NCBI RefSeq assembly: GCF_017741815.1
Contig: NZ_JAGHMF010000022.1
Span: forward strand, 1-64,000
Length of the DNA stretch: 64,000 nt
DNA from: Rhizobium sp. 16-488-2b
Lineage (GTDB): Bacteria; Pseudomonadota; Alphaproteobacteria; Rhizobiales; Rhizobiaceae
Direction: 5' to 3'
The notes under the pieces were generated by a model. It did not search any database. It was not told the origin of the DNA and saw nothing but the letters and a program-made list of their open reading frames with translations. Below, piece after piece: positions 8,940-18,003 of the stretch (its first letter is position 1; the number at the start of each line of letters is the position of its first letter). Position numbers and translations under genes: made by a program.

Positions 8940-10309
8940 CAGCGGCCTATTCGCTCCGCCGTCGCCTCCTCTTCTGGCTGCTGATCTCCACCGCCGTGAT
9001 CGGCATCGTGGCGCTGGCGGACACCTATCGCGAGGCCGTGCAGACCTCCAACATCGTCTCCGACCGCGTTCTCGCCGGCTCGGCGCTGGCAATCGCCGAG
9101 CGCGTCGTGGTCGCCGAGGACGGTTCGCTGCAGGTCGACATCCCCTATGTGGCGCTGGAAATGCTGACATCGGCGGCACAGGACCGCGTCTTCTACCGTG
9201 TCGACGGCCCACCCGGCGACTTCATCACCGGCTACCAGGCGCTCCCCGTCATCAAGAACACCAAGGGCGACGGTGCTGCCTTCGCCGACGATCGCTTCCG
9301 CAACGAGCCGATCCGTGTCGCCACCCTCAACCGCTCGGCCTCGACGGGCATCCGCTCGGTCCCCTTCACCGTCACCGTCGCCGAAACCACCATCGCCCGC
9401 CGCCAGCTCGCCCGCGCCATCCTGCTGCGCTCGGCGCTGCGCCTCTCCGTGATGATCCTCGGCGCCGCCATCATCGTCTGGATCTCGGTCACGGTGGCGC
9501 TGCGCCCGCTCTACAAGCTGCGCGACGCGATCGGCGAGCGCAGCCCCGACGACCTGCACCCGATCGAGCAATCCGTCCCGAGCGAAGTCCAGCCGCTGGT
9601 CGATACCGTCAACGGTTTCATGATCCGGCTCGAACAGGCGCTGGACGCGCTGCGCAACTTCACCGGCAACGCCAGCCACCAGCTGCGCACCCCGCTCGCC
9701 ATCATCCGCACACAGCTGGCGCTTTCCGCCCGCGCCACCTCGCTCGCCGATGCCCAGGCCGTCGCGTTGAAGGGCGACCAGGCCGTGGCGCATGCGGAAC
9801 GCGTGCTCGCCCAGCTGCTCCTGATGGCGAAGATCGACGCCGCCACATCGCGCGAGGCACTGACGGCCATCGACCTCACCGCCATCGCCCAGGAGATCAC
9901 CGGCGAACTCATCCCCACAGCATCGGCCGCCGGCATCGACCTAGGCTTCGAGGGCGACAAACAAGAGATGATCCGCGCCGAACCGCTCCTGATCGGCGAA
10001 CTCCTGCGCAACCTTACAGGCAACGCCATCGCCTATGCCGGCCACGGCGCCGAAGTCACCGTCCGCATCCGCGGTCTCGACGATGCCGTACTGCTCGAAG
10101 TCGAAGACAACGGCCCCGGCATCCCACCCGACCAGCTCGCCGCCGTCCGCCGCCGCTTCTCCCGCGCCGACCAATCCGGCGCACCAGGCGCTGGATTGGG
10201 CTTGCCGATCGTCGAGGAGATTTGCGGGTTGTTTGGTGCGACGCTGGCGCTGGAGGCGGGAATTGGTGGTAGGGGGTTGAGGGCGACGGTCAGGTTTGGG
10301 CGAAAATAG
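8936..10309 (+). CDS. TctE-like sensor histidine kinase
   Basis: A 457-residue membrane kinase. An N-terminal helix (FWLLISTAVIGIVALA) and a second near residue 180 (MILGAAIIVWISVTVAL) flank a periplasmic domain of the 2CSK_N type found in TctE (DRVLAGSALAIAERV, FYRVDGPPGDFITGY). A HAMP-like linker leads to HisKA with His248 in NASHQLRTPL, then an HATPase with LRNLTGNAIAYA (N box), DNGPGIP (G1) and GAGLGLPIVEEI (G2). It is coupled to the regulator by an ATGA overlap. It probably senses an organic acid or a liganded binding protein in the periplasm. Confidence 0.92.
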   Translation: MTAAYSLRRRLLFWLLISTAVIGIVALADTYREAVQTSNIVSDRVLAGSALAIAERVVVAEDGSLQVDIPYVALEMLTSAAQDRVFYRVDGPPGDFITGYQALPVIKNTKGDGAAFADDRFRNEPIRVATLNRSASTGIRSVPFTVTVAETTIARRQLARAILLRSALRLSVMILGAAIIVWISVTVALRPLYKLRDAIGERSPDDLHPIEQSVPSEVQPLVDTVNGFMIRLEQALDALRNFTGNASHQLRTPLAIIRTQLALSARATSLADAQAVALKGDQAVAHAERVLAQLLLMAKIDAATSREALTAIDLTAIAQEITGELIPTASAAGIDLGFEGDKQEMIRAEPLLIGELLRNLTGNAIAYAGHGAEVTVRIRGLDDAVLLEVEDNGPGIPPDQLAAVRRRFSRADQSGAPGAGLGLPIVEEICGLFGATLALEAGIGGRGLRATVRFGRK

Positions 10310-10345
10310 CAAAGGCCAGTGTTTGGCTTTCCGCAGCCGGCCCGC

Positions 10346-10744
10346 TCATTTCAGCAACAAGCCCGCTCCGCCCTGCGCTTGCACCAGCTGCACCGCCTTC
10401 TTGTCGAACGTTACGAAGGTCTCCGCGCCCAGCCATTGCCCCTCGTAGGCAATGGCGCCGTCCGCGAAGTCGCCGCCGGCATCGAGCATGGCGAGGCCCG
10501 CCTCGATGGCTGGCCGGTTGGCGACAAGGTTGTGCATCTTGAGAACACGGCGGATCGCGGCAGCGATGTCGGGCTTGCCAACGCGGTAGCTTCTGTCGAG
10601 CACCCACGCGAATTCACAGAGCGCGGGAATGCTGACCGCAATCAGTTCGGCACGTTCGAGCGCGTCAATCGCAACCTGCTGCTGCGCGGCGTCATCGCCG
10701 ACGATGAGGCGCAGCAGCACATTGGTGTCGAGGCCGATCTTCAC
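10346..10744 (-). CDS. vapC: VapC-type PIN-domain toxin
   Basis: This 132-residue PIN protein carries the family acidic residues: Asp6 in GLDTNVLLR, Glu44 in ALCEFAWVL, an Asp in GGDFADGAIA and a C-terminal Asp in FVTFDKKA. It should be an Mg-dependent endoribonuclease kept inactive by the upstream antitoxin. Its ATG overlaps the antitoxin stop (ATGA), the usual translationally coupled order. The target RNA is not predictable. Confidence 0.9.
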   Translation of the reverse strand: MKIGLDTNVLLRLIVGDDAAQQQVAIDALERAELIAVSIPALCEFAWVLDRSYRVGKPDIAAAIRRVLKMHNLVANRPAIEAGLAMLDAGGDFADGAIAYEGQWLGAETFVTFDKKAVQLVQAQGGAGLLLK

Positions 10745-11016
10745 TTGCGCGTCAGTCCAGCCGTTCCGGCCGCAGCCCCCGCCTCGGCGATGGCGTCGTT
10801 GATCTCCTCGATCGAAAGCCTGGCGCCGTTGGTCTTGCCCTTTAGCATGCCGGCGAGTTCATGCCAGCGACCGCTGCCTTGGTCGGCTCTGAGCTCCGCC
10901 CGTCCGTCGGGCAGCAGCTCTACCCTGATCTTGCCGCCCGGCTGGATACCCAGATGCTGGAGTACATCTTTCCGGAACGTCACCTGTCCGCGGGTTGTCA
11001 CCGTCAATGTCGTCAT
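10741..11016 (-). CDS. vapB: VapB-type antitoxin with AbrB/SpoVT DNA-binding fold
   Basis: About 91 residues. The N-terminus (TLTVTTRGQVTFRKDVLQHLG) is a swapped-hairpin AbrB/SpoVT domain; the C-terminus (LSIEEINDAIAEAG) is the toxin-binding tail. I use the ATG at 11016 because GGGAG lies about 9 bases upstream; an ATG at 11031 would add only five residues. The protein probably represses its own promoter by binding the GTAATGC repeats just upstream, as in other vapBC operons. Confidence 0.9.
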   Translation of the reverse strand: MTTLTVTTRGQVTFRKDVLQHLGIQPGGKIRVELLPDGRAELRADQGSGRWHELAGMLKGKTNGARLSIEEINDAIAEAGAAAGTAGLTRK

Positions 11017-11043
11017 GATCCGGTCTCCCATTCAGAAAATAAG

Positions 11044-11063
11044 GTAATGCAGTAATGCATTAC
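11044..11063. promoter_or_regulatory. Probable VapB operator
   Basis: GTAATGC at 11044-11050 is followed by the perfect palindrome GTAATGCATTAC at 11052-11063. The sites lie 28-47 bp upstream of the chosen vapB ATG, where an autoregulatory AbrB-fold antitoxin would bind. The same stretch is upstream of the divergent gene at 11176 and could affect it. Confidence 0.6.
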
Positions 11064-11175
11064 TTTCAAGCTGCGCGAGGCCGACTCCTACCTTGCATTC
11101 TCTCGCTGCATTGCACACACTGCACTTGGGAACAGCAAATGCCGTACAACGATACGGCCGCGGATAAGGCAGTCC

Positions 11176-14100
11176 ATGTCGATCAAAGCCAGCATCTATC
11201 ACCTGACGCATTACAAATACGACAAGCCGGTCCGCCTCGGGCCCCAGATCATCCGCCTCAAGCCCGCGTCGCATTCCAAGACGCGGGTGATCAGTCATTC
11301 GCTGAAGGTCTCGCCGGCGAACCATTTCGTGAACTTGCAGCAGGATCCCTACGGCAATTATCTGGCCCGCTACGTCTTCCCCGACCCGGTGACCGAGTTC
11401 AAGATCGAGGTCGATCTCGTCGCCGACATGACGGTCTATAACCCCTTCGATTTCTTCATCGAGGAGAGCGCCGAAATGTGGCCCTTCTCCTATCCGGAGG
11501 AGATCAGGGACGACCTGAAGATCTACATGCAGCCGCAGCCGGTGGAGTCGGCGCTGGCAGCCTATCTCTCGGGCATCGACCGCACGCCGATGCGAACCAC
11601 CGATTTCATCGTCGGCCTCAATGCCCGGCTGAAGAACGACGTCGAATATGTCATCCGCATGGAGCCCGGCGTGCAGTCGCCGGAGGAGACGCTGAAACTG
11701 GCGCTCGGCTCGTGCCGCGATAGCAGCTGGCTGCTCGTCGAAATCCTCCGCAATCTCGGCTTCGCCGCCCGCTTCGTCTCCGGCTATCTCATCCAGCTGA
11801 CGCCGGATCTGAAGGCGCTCGACGGCCCATCCGGCACCGAGGTCGATTTCACTGATCTGCATGCCTGGTGCGAGGTCTATATCCCCGGCGCCGGTTGGAT
11901 CGGGCTCGATCCGACTTCGGGCCTCTTAACCGGCGAAAGCCACATCCCTCTTGCCGCCACCCCGCACTACAGCAACGCCGCCCCGATCTCCGGTGCGCTC
12001 TACGGCCACGCCAACACCGAATTCGCCTTCGACATGAAGGTCACGCGTGTCGCCGAACATCCGCGCATCACCAAGCCCTTCTCCGACGACAGCTGGGACG
12101 AACTCAACGCGCTCGGCGCCAAGGTCGACAGTATCCTGCAGGCAGAAGACGTCCGCCTCACCATGGGTGGTGAGCCGACCTTCGTCTCGATCGACGATTT
12201 CGAATCCGCCGAATGGAACACCGAGGCCGTCGGCCCGACCAAGCGCGAAAAGGCCGATATCCTGATCCGCAAGCTGCGCGAGCGCTTCGCCCCCGGCGGC
12301 TTCCTGCATTATGGCCAGGGCAAGTGGTATCCCGGCGAAAGCCTGCCGCGCTGGACCTTCTCGCTCTATTGGCGCAAGGACGGCAAGCCGATCTGGCGCA
12401 ATCCCGAGCTCATCGCTGGCGAAGGCAAGGACACAGGTGTCGCGGCCGACGACGCCGCCAACCTGCTCGGCGCCATCGCCCAGGAACTGGCGATCGACAC
12501 CGACATGGTGCTGCCGGCCTACGAGGACCCGGCCGAATGGATCCTCAAGGAAGGCAGCCTGCCCGACAATGTCGATCCCTCCAATTCCAAGCTGAAGGAC
12601 CCGGAAGAACGCAACCGCATCGCCCGCGTCTTCGAGCGCGGCCTGACGACGCCAACGGGCTATATCCTCCCCGTCCAGGCCTGGAACGCCCAGGCATCCG
12701 GCCAGCGCTGGATGAGCGAGCGGTGGAAGACGCGGCGCGGCAAGATCTTCCTTGTGCCCGGCGACAGCCCCGTCGGCTACCGCCTGCCGCTCGGCACGCT
12801 GCCCTACGTACCGCCCGCCCGCTTCCCCTATATCCACCCCGCCGACCCATCCATTCCCCGCAGGCCGCTGCCCGATGTCTTCGTGCCCTCGGGCCGCGCC
12901 ATGCCGGAAGCCTCGCGCCACAGCGAAGAGGTCGGCCAGAGCCGCGTCGAGCAGACGCTGGGCGAGATCGGCGGCGCCGTGCGCACCGCGATCTCGGTGG
13001 AGCCGCGCGACGGCCGGCTTTGCGTCTTCATGCCGCCGGTCGAGCGCATCGAGGATTATCTTGAGCTGATCGCGGCCGCCGAAAACGCCGCCGCCGAGCT
13101 CGGCCTGCCCGTCCATATCGAGGGTTACTCCCCGCCGCAGGACGAGCGCATCAACGTCATCCGCGTCGCCCCCGATCCCGGCGTCATCGAGGTCAACATC
13201 CACCCGGCCTCCAACTGGCAGGACTGCGTGGCGATCACCAGCGTCGTCTACGAGGAGGCCCGCCAGTCGCGGCTCGGCGCCGACAAGTTCATGATCGACG
13301 GCCGCCACACCGGCACCGGCGGCGGCAACCATGTGGTGGTCGGCGGCGCCAATCCCGGCGACAGCCCGTTCCTACGCCGCCCCGACCTGTTGAAGAGCCT
13401 GGTGCTGCACTGGCAGCGCCATCCCTCGCTCTCCTACATGTTCTCAGGCATGTTCATCGGCCCGACCAGCCAGGCACCGCGCATCGACGAGGCCCGCCAC
13501 GACAGCCTCTACGAACTGGAAACAGCACTCGCCCAGATCCCCGCGCCAGGCAAGGGCGTAACCCCTCTACCCTGGATTACCGACCGCCTGTTCCGCAACC
13601 TGCTGATCGACGTCACCGGCAACACCCACCGCGCCGAGATCTGCATCGACAAGCTGTTTTCGCCCGACGGCCCGACCGGCCGGCTCGGCCTCGTCGAGTT
13701 CCGTGGCTTCGAAATGCCGCCGAACGCGCGCATGTCGCTTGCCCAGCAGCTTCTGGTCCGCGCCCTCATCGCCCGCTTCTGGCAGAACCCGGCCGATGGC
13801 CGCTTCGTGCGCTGGGGCACGACGCTTCACGACCGCTTCATGCTGCCGCACTTCGTCTGGCAGGATTTCCAGGACGTGCTCGCCGATCTCAAGCAGAACG
13901 GCTTCGACCTCAGCCCGGAATGGTTCAAGGCGCAGCTCGAATTCCGCTTCCCCTTCTGCGGCGAGGTCGAATACGAGGGCTCGAAGCTGGAACTGCGCCA
14001 GGCGCTGGAGCCCTGGAACGTCATGGGCGAGGAAGGCGCGATCGGCGGCACCGTGCGCTATGTCGACAGCTCCGTCGAGCGCCTGCAGGTGAGGCTCGAG

Positions 14101-14496
14101 ACCAGCAATTCGTCCCGCTACACCGTCACCTGCAACGGCCGCACCGTGCCGCTGACGCCGACGGGCACCGCTGGCGTCTCGGTCGCCGGCGTTCGCTTCA
14201 AGGCATGGCAGCCGGCGTCGGGATTGCACCCGCTACTGCCGGTCAACACCCCTCTCACCTTCGACATTTATGATACATGGTCGAAGCGTTCGATCGGCGG
14301 CTGCATCTATCATGTTGCCCATCCGGGCGGGCGTAACTATGACACCTTCCCGGTCAATGGTAACGAAGCCGAAGCCAGGCGTCTGGCGCGATTCGAGCCA
14401 TGGGGGCATACATCGGGCGGCTATATCCCCGCGATCGAGACCGGATCGCCGGAGTTCCCGCTGACGCTGGATCTGAGAAGACCGGCAGGCATTTAG
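11176..14496 (+). CDS. DUF2126 transglutaminase-like protein
   Basis: A 1106-residue protein. Residues 1-90 are a transglutaminase N-terminal beta domain (IYHLTHYKYDKPVRLGPQ). Residues about 165-250 are a transglutaminase core with Cys180 (LGSCRDSSW), His229 (DLHAWCEVY) and Asp245 (GLDPTSG), so the catalytic triad is intact. The remaining 800 residues are the DUF2126 region, which includes a TMGGEPTFVSIDD segment, HTGTGGGNHVVVGG and WGTTLHDRFMLPHFVW; its chemistry is not established. It opens a three-gene unit with 13 and 4 bp gaps. Comparative work on ATP-grasp amidoligases predicts that such cassettes build or process peptide tags. The direct substrate is unknown. Confidence 0.88.
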   Translation: MSIKASIYHLTHYKYDKPVRLGPQIIRLKPASHSKTRVISHSLKVSPANHFVNLQQDPYGNYLARYVFPDPVTEFKIEVDLVADMTVYNPFDFFIEESAEMWPFSYPEEIRDDLKIYMQPQPVESALAAYLSGIDRTPMRTTDFIVGLNARLKNDVEYVIRMEPGVQSPEETLKLALGSCRDSSWLLVEILRNLGFAARFVSGYLIQLTPDLKALDGPSGTEVDFTDLHAWCEVYIPGAGWIGLDPTSGLLTGESHIPLAATPHYSNAAPISGALYGHANTEFAFDMKVTRVAEHPRITKPFSDDSWDELNALGAKVDSILQAEDVRLTMGGEPTFVSIDDFESAEWNTEAVGPTKREKADILIRKLRERFAPGGFLHYGQGKWYPGESLPRWTFSLYWRKDGKPIWRNPELIAGEGKDTGVAADDAANLLGAIAQELAIDTDMVLPAYEDPAEWILKEGSLPDNVDPSNSKLKDPEERNRIARVFERGLTTPTGYILPVQAWNAQASGQRWMSERWKTRRGKIFLVPGDSPVGYRLPLGTLPYVPPARFPYIHPADPSIPRRPLPDVFVPSGRAMPEASRHSEEVGQSRVEQTLGEIGGAVRTAISVEPRDGRLCVFMPPVERIEDYLELIAAAENAAAELGLPVHIEGYSPPQDERINVIRVAPDPGVIEVNIHPASNWQDCVAITSVVYEEARQSRLGADKFMIDGRHTGTGGGNHVVVGGANPGDSPFLRRPDLLKSLVLHWQRHPSLSYMFSGMFIGPTSQAPRIDEARHDSLYELETALAQIPAPGKGVTPLPWITDRLFRNLLIDVTGNTHRAEICIDKLFSPDGPTGRLGLVEFRGFEMPPNARMSLAQQLLVRALIARFWQNPADGRFVRWGTTLHDRFMLPHFVWQDFQDVLADLKQNGFDLSPEWFKAQLEFRFPFCGEVEYEGSKLELRQALEPWNVMGEEGAIGGTVRYVDSSVERLQVRLETSNSSRYTVTCNGRTVPLTPTGTAGVSVAGVRFKAWQPASGLHPLLPVNTPLTFDIYDTWSKRSIGGCIYHVAHPGGRNYDTFPVNGNEAEARRLARFEPWGHTSGGYIPAIETGSPEFPLTLDLRRPAGI

Positions 14497-14509
14497 ACTT
14501 TAGGGGTTC

Positions 14510-16927
14510 ATGGGCAAGAAACCGGCAAGAGAGCTGCGGCAGCAGAAGAGCGAGCGCATCGGCAACGAGGCGGTGCTCGGCTATCGCCCGCCGCCCGGCG
14601 TCGCCGACGAGATGGTCGACCAGAACGGCGCGATCCGCCCGGTCTGGCAACGCTTCATGGCGCATCTGAGCGGCATGCCGGAAAAGGACCTGACCGAGCG
14701 CTTCGCCCGCGCCGACCGCTATCTGCGCGATGCCGGCGTCTTCTACCGCGCCTATGGCAGCACCGGCAGCGCCGAACGTTCCTGGCCGCTCTCGCCCATC
14801 CCCGTCTTGATCGACGAGCGCGAATGGGAGAGCCTGTCGGAAGGCCTCGTCCAGCGCGCCGACCTGCTCGAAGCGATCGTCGCCGATATCTATGGCGACA
14901 ACAGGCTGGTCGAGGATGGCGTGCTGCCGCCGGCGCTGATCGCCTCCAATCCGGAGTTCCAGCGCCCGCTCGTCGGCGTCAAGCCGGCCGGCGGCCACTA
15001 TCTGCATTTCTGCGCCTTCGAGGTCGGTCGCGGCCCCGATGGCAACTGGTGGGTTCTGGCAGACCGCACACAGGCCCCCTCCGGCGCCGGCTTCGCGCTG
15101 GAAAACCGCGTGGCAACCACCCGCGCCTTCTCCGACATCTATGCGGAAACCCCGGTGCACAGGCTCGCCTCCTTCTTCGGCGCCTTCCGCGATGCGTTGC
15201 AGGGCATGAAGCACAGCGGCGACGACCGCATCGCCGTGCTCACCCCCGGCCCCGCCAACGAGACCTATTACGAACACGCCTACATCGCCCGCTATCTCGG
15301 ATTCATGCTGCTCGAGGGCGAGGACCTGACCGTCGTCAACGGCAAGGTGATGGTGCGCACCGTCTCCGGCCTGAAGCCGATCACCGTGCTCTGGCGCCGC
15401 CTCGATTCCGCCTATGCCGATCCGCTCGAGCTCAACCAGACCTCGCACATCGGCACGCCGGGCCTTGTGGAAGCGCTGCGCGCCGAAAGCGTCACCATCG
15501 TCAATGCGCTCGGAAGCGGCATCATCGAAACGCGCGCGCTGCTCGCCTTCATGCCCACCATCTGCCGCCGCCTCTTCGGTGAGGAGCTGAAGATGCCGTC
15601 GATCGCCACATGGTGGTGCGGCCAGAAGAGCGAGCGCGACCATGTCGCCCAGAACATCGAGAAGATGGTGATCGGCCCGGCCTATTCGCGTGCGCCCTTC
15701 TTCGACGACAATGGTGAATCCGTGCTCGGCTCGGCGCTGCGCGCCACCGCCCGCGATTCCATCGGCGACTGGCTGAACACCGATGGCCCCAAGCTCGTCG
15801 GCCAGGAAGCGGTGACGCTCTCGACCACGCCAAGCTGGGTGAACGGCAAGCTGGTGCCGCGGCCGATGTCGCTGCGCGTCTTCGCCGCCCGCACAAAGAA
15901 CGGCTGGCAGATCATGCCCGGCGGCTTCGCCCGCATCGGCGCCGGCGACGACGTGGCGGCGATCGCGATGCAGTCGGGTGGCGCCGCCGCCGACGTCTGG
16001 ATCGTTAGCGACAAGCCCGTCGAGCGCCACACACTGCTGCCGACTGAGGCGAGCTTCACCCGCAACATGCCGGGCAGCCTGCCCAGCCGCGCCGCCGACA
16101 ATCTCTTCTGGCTCGGCCGCTATATCGAGCGCGCCGAAGGGGCGTTGCGCATCCTGCGCGCCTGGCACGCCCGCTTCGCCGAGGCCGCCGATCCGAGCCA
16201 GCCGCTGCTGGCCGATGTCAGCGCCTATCTCGCCGCGGTCGATATCGACACCGAGGACGCGGTGCCCGACACGCTGCTGCGCAACATCGACAGCGCCGTC
16301 TATTCGGCCAGCAACATCCGCGACCGCTTCTCGCCGGATGGCTGGCTGGCGCTGACCGATCTCGCCAAGACCGCCCGCCGCTTCCACGCCACCGTATCGC
16401 CGGGCGACGACGCCAGCCATGCGATGACGATCCTGTTGCGCAAGCTCGCGGGCTTCGCCGGTCTCGTGCATGAAAACATGTACCGCTTCACCGGCTGGCG
16501 CTTCCTGTCGCTCGGCCGCCATATCGAGCGCGCGCTGCACATGACCCGCCTGCTCGGCCACATGTCCGGCCCCGAGGCGCCCGATGGGGCGCTCGACATG
16601 CTGCTCGAGATCGGCGACAGCGTCATGACCCACCGCCGCCGCTACAATGTCAACACCGCGCGGCTGACTGTCACCGACCTGCTTGCGCTCGACGGGCTGA
16701 ACCCGCGCTCGATCCTCTTCCAGATGAACGAGATCCTGCGCGAGGTCGAGCAGCTGCCGAATGCACTGAGCAACGGCCAGATGTCGCCCTTCTACCGCGA
16801 ATCCATGCGCCTGCGCTCCGGCCTCGCCGTCATGACGCCCGAGACGATGACCGACGACGTCTATCGCAGCCTCGAACGCGAGCTTGAGAACCTCTCCGAT
16901 CTCCTCGCGCAAACCTATCTGGGGTGA
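14510..16927 (+). CDS. Circularly permuted ATP-grasp ligase fused to an alpha-E domain
   Basis: An 805-residue fusion. Residues 1 to about 500 match the circularly permuted ATP-grasp family (LTERFARADRYLRDAGVFYRAYG; then VLTPGPANETYYEHAYIARYLG and PSIATWWCGQKSER). From about residue 520 an all-helical alpha-E domain begins (RAADNLFWLGRYIERAEGALR) and runs to the end, with a second ALHMTRLLG helix. In many genomes these are two separate genes; here they are one. The ATP-grasp part is expected to join a carboxylate to an amine using ATP. The middle position between two transglutaminase-like proteins argues for one pathway. The real substrate is unknown. Confidence 0.88.
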   Translation: MGKKPARELRQQKSERIGNEAVLGYRPPPGVADEMVDQNGAIRPVWQRFMAHLSGMPEKDLTERFARADRYLRDAGVFYRAYGSTGSAERSWPLSPIPVLIDEREWESLSEGLVQRADLLEAIVADIYGDNRLVEDGVLPPALIASNPEFQRPLVGVKPAGGHYLHFCAFEVGRGPDGNWWVLADRTQAPSGAGFALENRVATTRAFSDIYAETPVHRLASFFGAFRDALQGMKHSGDDRIAVLTPGPANETYYEHAYIARYLGFMLLEGEDLTVVNGKVMVRTVSGLKPITVLWRRLDSAYADPLELNQTSHIGTPGLVEALRAESVTIVNALGSGIIETRALLAFMPTICRRLFGEELKMPSIATWWCGQKSERDHVAQNIEKMVIGPAYSRAPFFDDNGESVLGSALRATARDSIGDWLNTDGPKLVGQEAVTLSTTPSWVNGKLVPRPMSLRVFAARTKNGWQIMPGGFARIGAGDDVAAIAMQSGGAAADVWIVSDKPVERHTLLPTEASFTRNMPGSLPSRAADNLFWLGRYIERAEGALRILRAWHARFAEAADPSQPLLADVSAYLAAVDIDTEDAVPDTLLRNIDSAVYSASNIRDRFSPDGWLALTDLAKTARRFHATVSPGDDASHAMTILLRKLAGFAGLVHENMYRFTGWRFLSLGRHIERALHMTRLLGHMSGPEAPDGALDMLLEIGDSVMTHRRRYNVNTARLTVTDLLALDGLNPRSILFQMNEILREVEQLPNALSNGQMSPFYRESMRLRSGLAVMTPETMTDDVYRSLERELENLSDLLAQTYLG

Positions 16928-16931
16928 TGTT

Positions 16932-17810
16932 GTGCTCTACGATCTGTCGCTGCACATGGGCTATAGCTACGACTGGCCGGCCTCCGGCGCCCGCCACATC
17001 ATGCGCCTCCTGCCGCTGTCGCTGCCCGATCGCCAGCGCCTGATCGCGGGCTCCATCAAGGTCTCGCCGACCCCGGACGAGCAGTCGAATTTCACCGATT
17101 TCTTCGAGCATCCCGCGACCTCCTTCATGGTCCGCGCGCCCCACGAGAAGCTCGACATCCGCATGCATGCCCGCGTTCAGGTCGAGAGCCACTCGATCAC
17201 GGCCGATTTCTCGCCCGTGCTCGCCGATCTGCCGGAGGAGATCGCAGGCGTCTGGTCGCTGAAGCCGGGCTCGCCGCATCACTTTCTCGGCAACAGCCCG
17301 CGCCTGATCGAAACGCCCATAATTTCGGATTACGCCCAAGGCGTCGTCCAGCCCAGGCTGACCGTGCTGGAGATCGCGACCGCCCTCTGCGCCGCGATCC
17401 ACAAGGACTTCACATACGACGCCGAGGCGACCAACGTCGACACCACGCCGATCGAGGCCTTCCGGCTGAAGCGCGGCGTCTGCCAGGATTTCAGCCATGT
17501 GATGATCCAGGCGCTGCGCAGCCTCGGCATTCCCGCGGGCTACGTCTCCGGCTTCCTGCGCACCATCCCGCCACCGGGCAAGGAGCGTCTCGAAGGCGCC
17601 GACGCCATGCATGCCTGGGTGCGCGTCTGGTGCGGCGAGACCACCGGCTGGGTGGAGCTCGACCCCACCAACAACATCCCCGCCGGCACCGACCACATCG
17701 TCGTCGGCTACGGCCGCGACTACTCCGACGTCGCCCCCGTCATCGGCGTACTGAAGAGCTATGGCGGCCAGCGGGCGGTTCAGGCGGTTGATGTCATTCC
17801 GGTGAAGTAG
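16932..17810 (+). CDS. Transglutaminase-like protein, third gene of the cassette
   Basis: A 292-residue protein with a transglutaminase N-terminal domain (LYDLSLHMGYSYDWPASGARH) and core. The triad is visible as Cys184 (RGVCQDFSH), His227 (DAMHAWVRV) and Asp244 (VELDPTNN). I start at the GTG at 16932, four bases after the previous stop; an upstream in-frame ATG at 16884 lies inside the previous gene and would add 16 unrelated residues. In bacterial cassettes of this type the fold may act as a peptidase rather than a cross-linker. No Anbu-type peptidase gene follows, although it often accompanies this set elsewhere. Confidence 0.87.
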   Translation: MLYDLSLHMGYSYDWPASGARHIMRLLPLSLPDRQRLIAGSIKVSPTPDEQSNFTDFFEHPATSFMVRAPHEKLDIRMHARVQVESHSITADFSPVLADLPEEIAGVWSLKPGSPHHFLGNSPRLIETPIISDYAQGVVQPRLTVLEIATALCAAIHKDFTYDAEATNVDTTPIEAFRLKRGVCQDFSHVMIQALRSLGIPAGYVSGFLRTIPPPGKERLEGADAMHAWVRVWCGETTGWVELDPTNNIPAGTDHIVVGYGRDYSDVAPVIGVLKSYGGQRAVQAVDVIPVK

Positions 17811-17902
17811 GGGCGGCCGTCCGACCACATGGTGAACGCCGTCACGGGAATCGACCCGGTCGGCATCGGTTTCGCGCAAAACCGCGCAGGAAAGCGACAA
17901 TT

Positions 17903-18003
17903 CAATAAAGTTCGAATAAACGCATAAAGCCGACCTCAATGGATATGGCCCATGACTATTGTCACGACCAGGGCAACTCCATTCGGGTGAACATGATGAA
18001 CAC
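17903..18003 (+). repeat. Leader of first Tad-type gene, copy 1 of a duplicated leader
   Basis: About 100 bp ending in the start codons resembles the stretch before the next gene (19160-19260). Shared blocks include CTCAATG, TTGTCA and the long match ATTCGGGTGANCATGATGAACACCT. The similarity covers promoter and ribosome-binding site, so the two genes probably share regulation and arose by duplication. Confidence 0.6.

Noticed and set aside
10312..10331. AAAGGCCA/TGGCTTT as a terminator between tctE and vapC
   Set aside because: Short imperfect stem without a T tract on either strand.
14354..16912. Very long minus-strand open frame (852 codons) opposite the ATP-grasp/alpha-E gene
   Set aside because: It is the antisense shadow of a GC-rich gene; the plus-strand protein has clear family motifs and the antisense product is low-complexity Asp/His/Gly/Ala/Arg.
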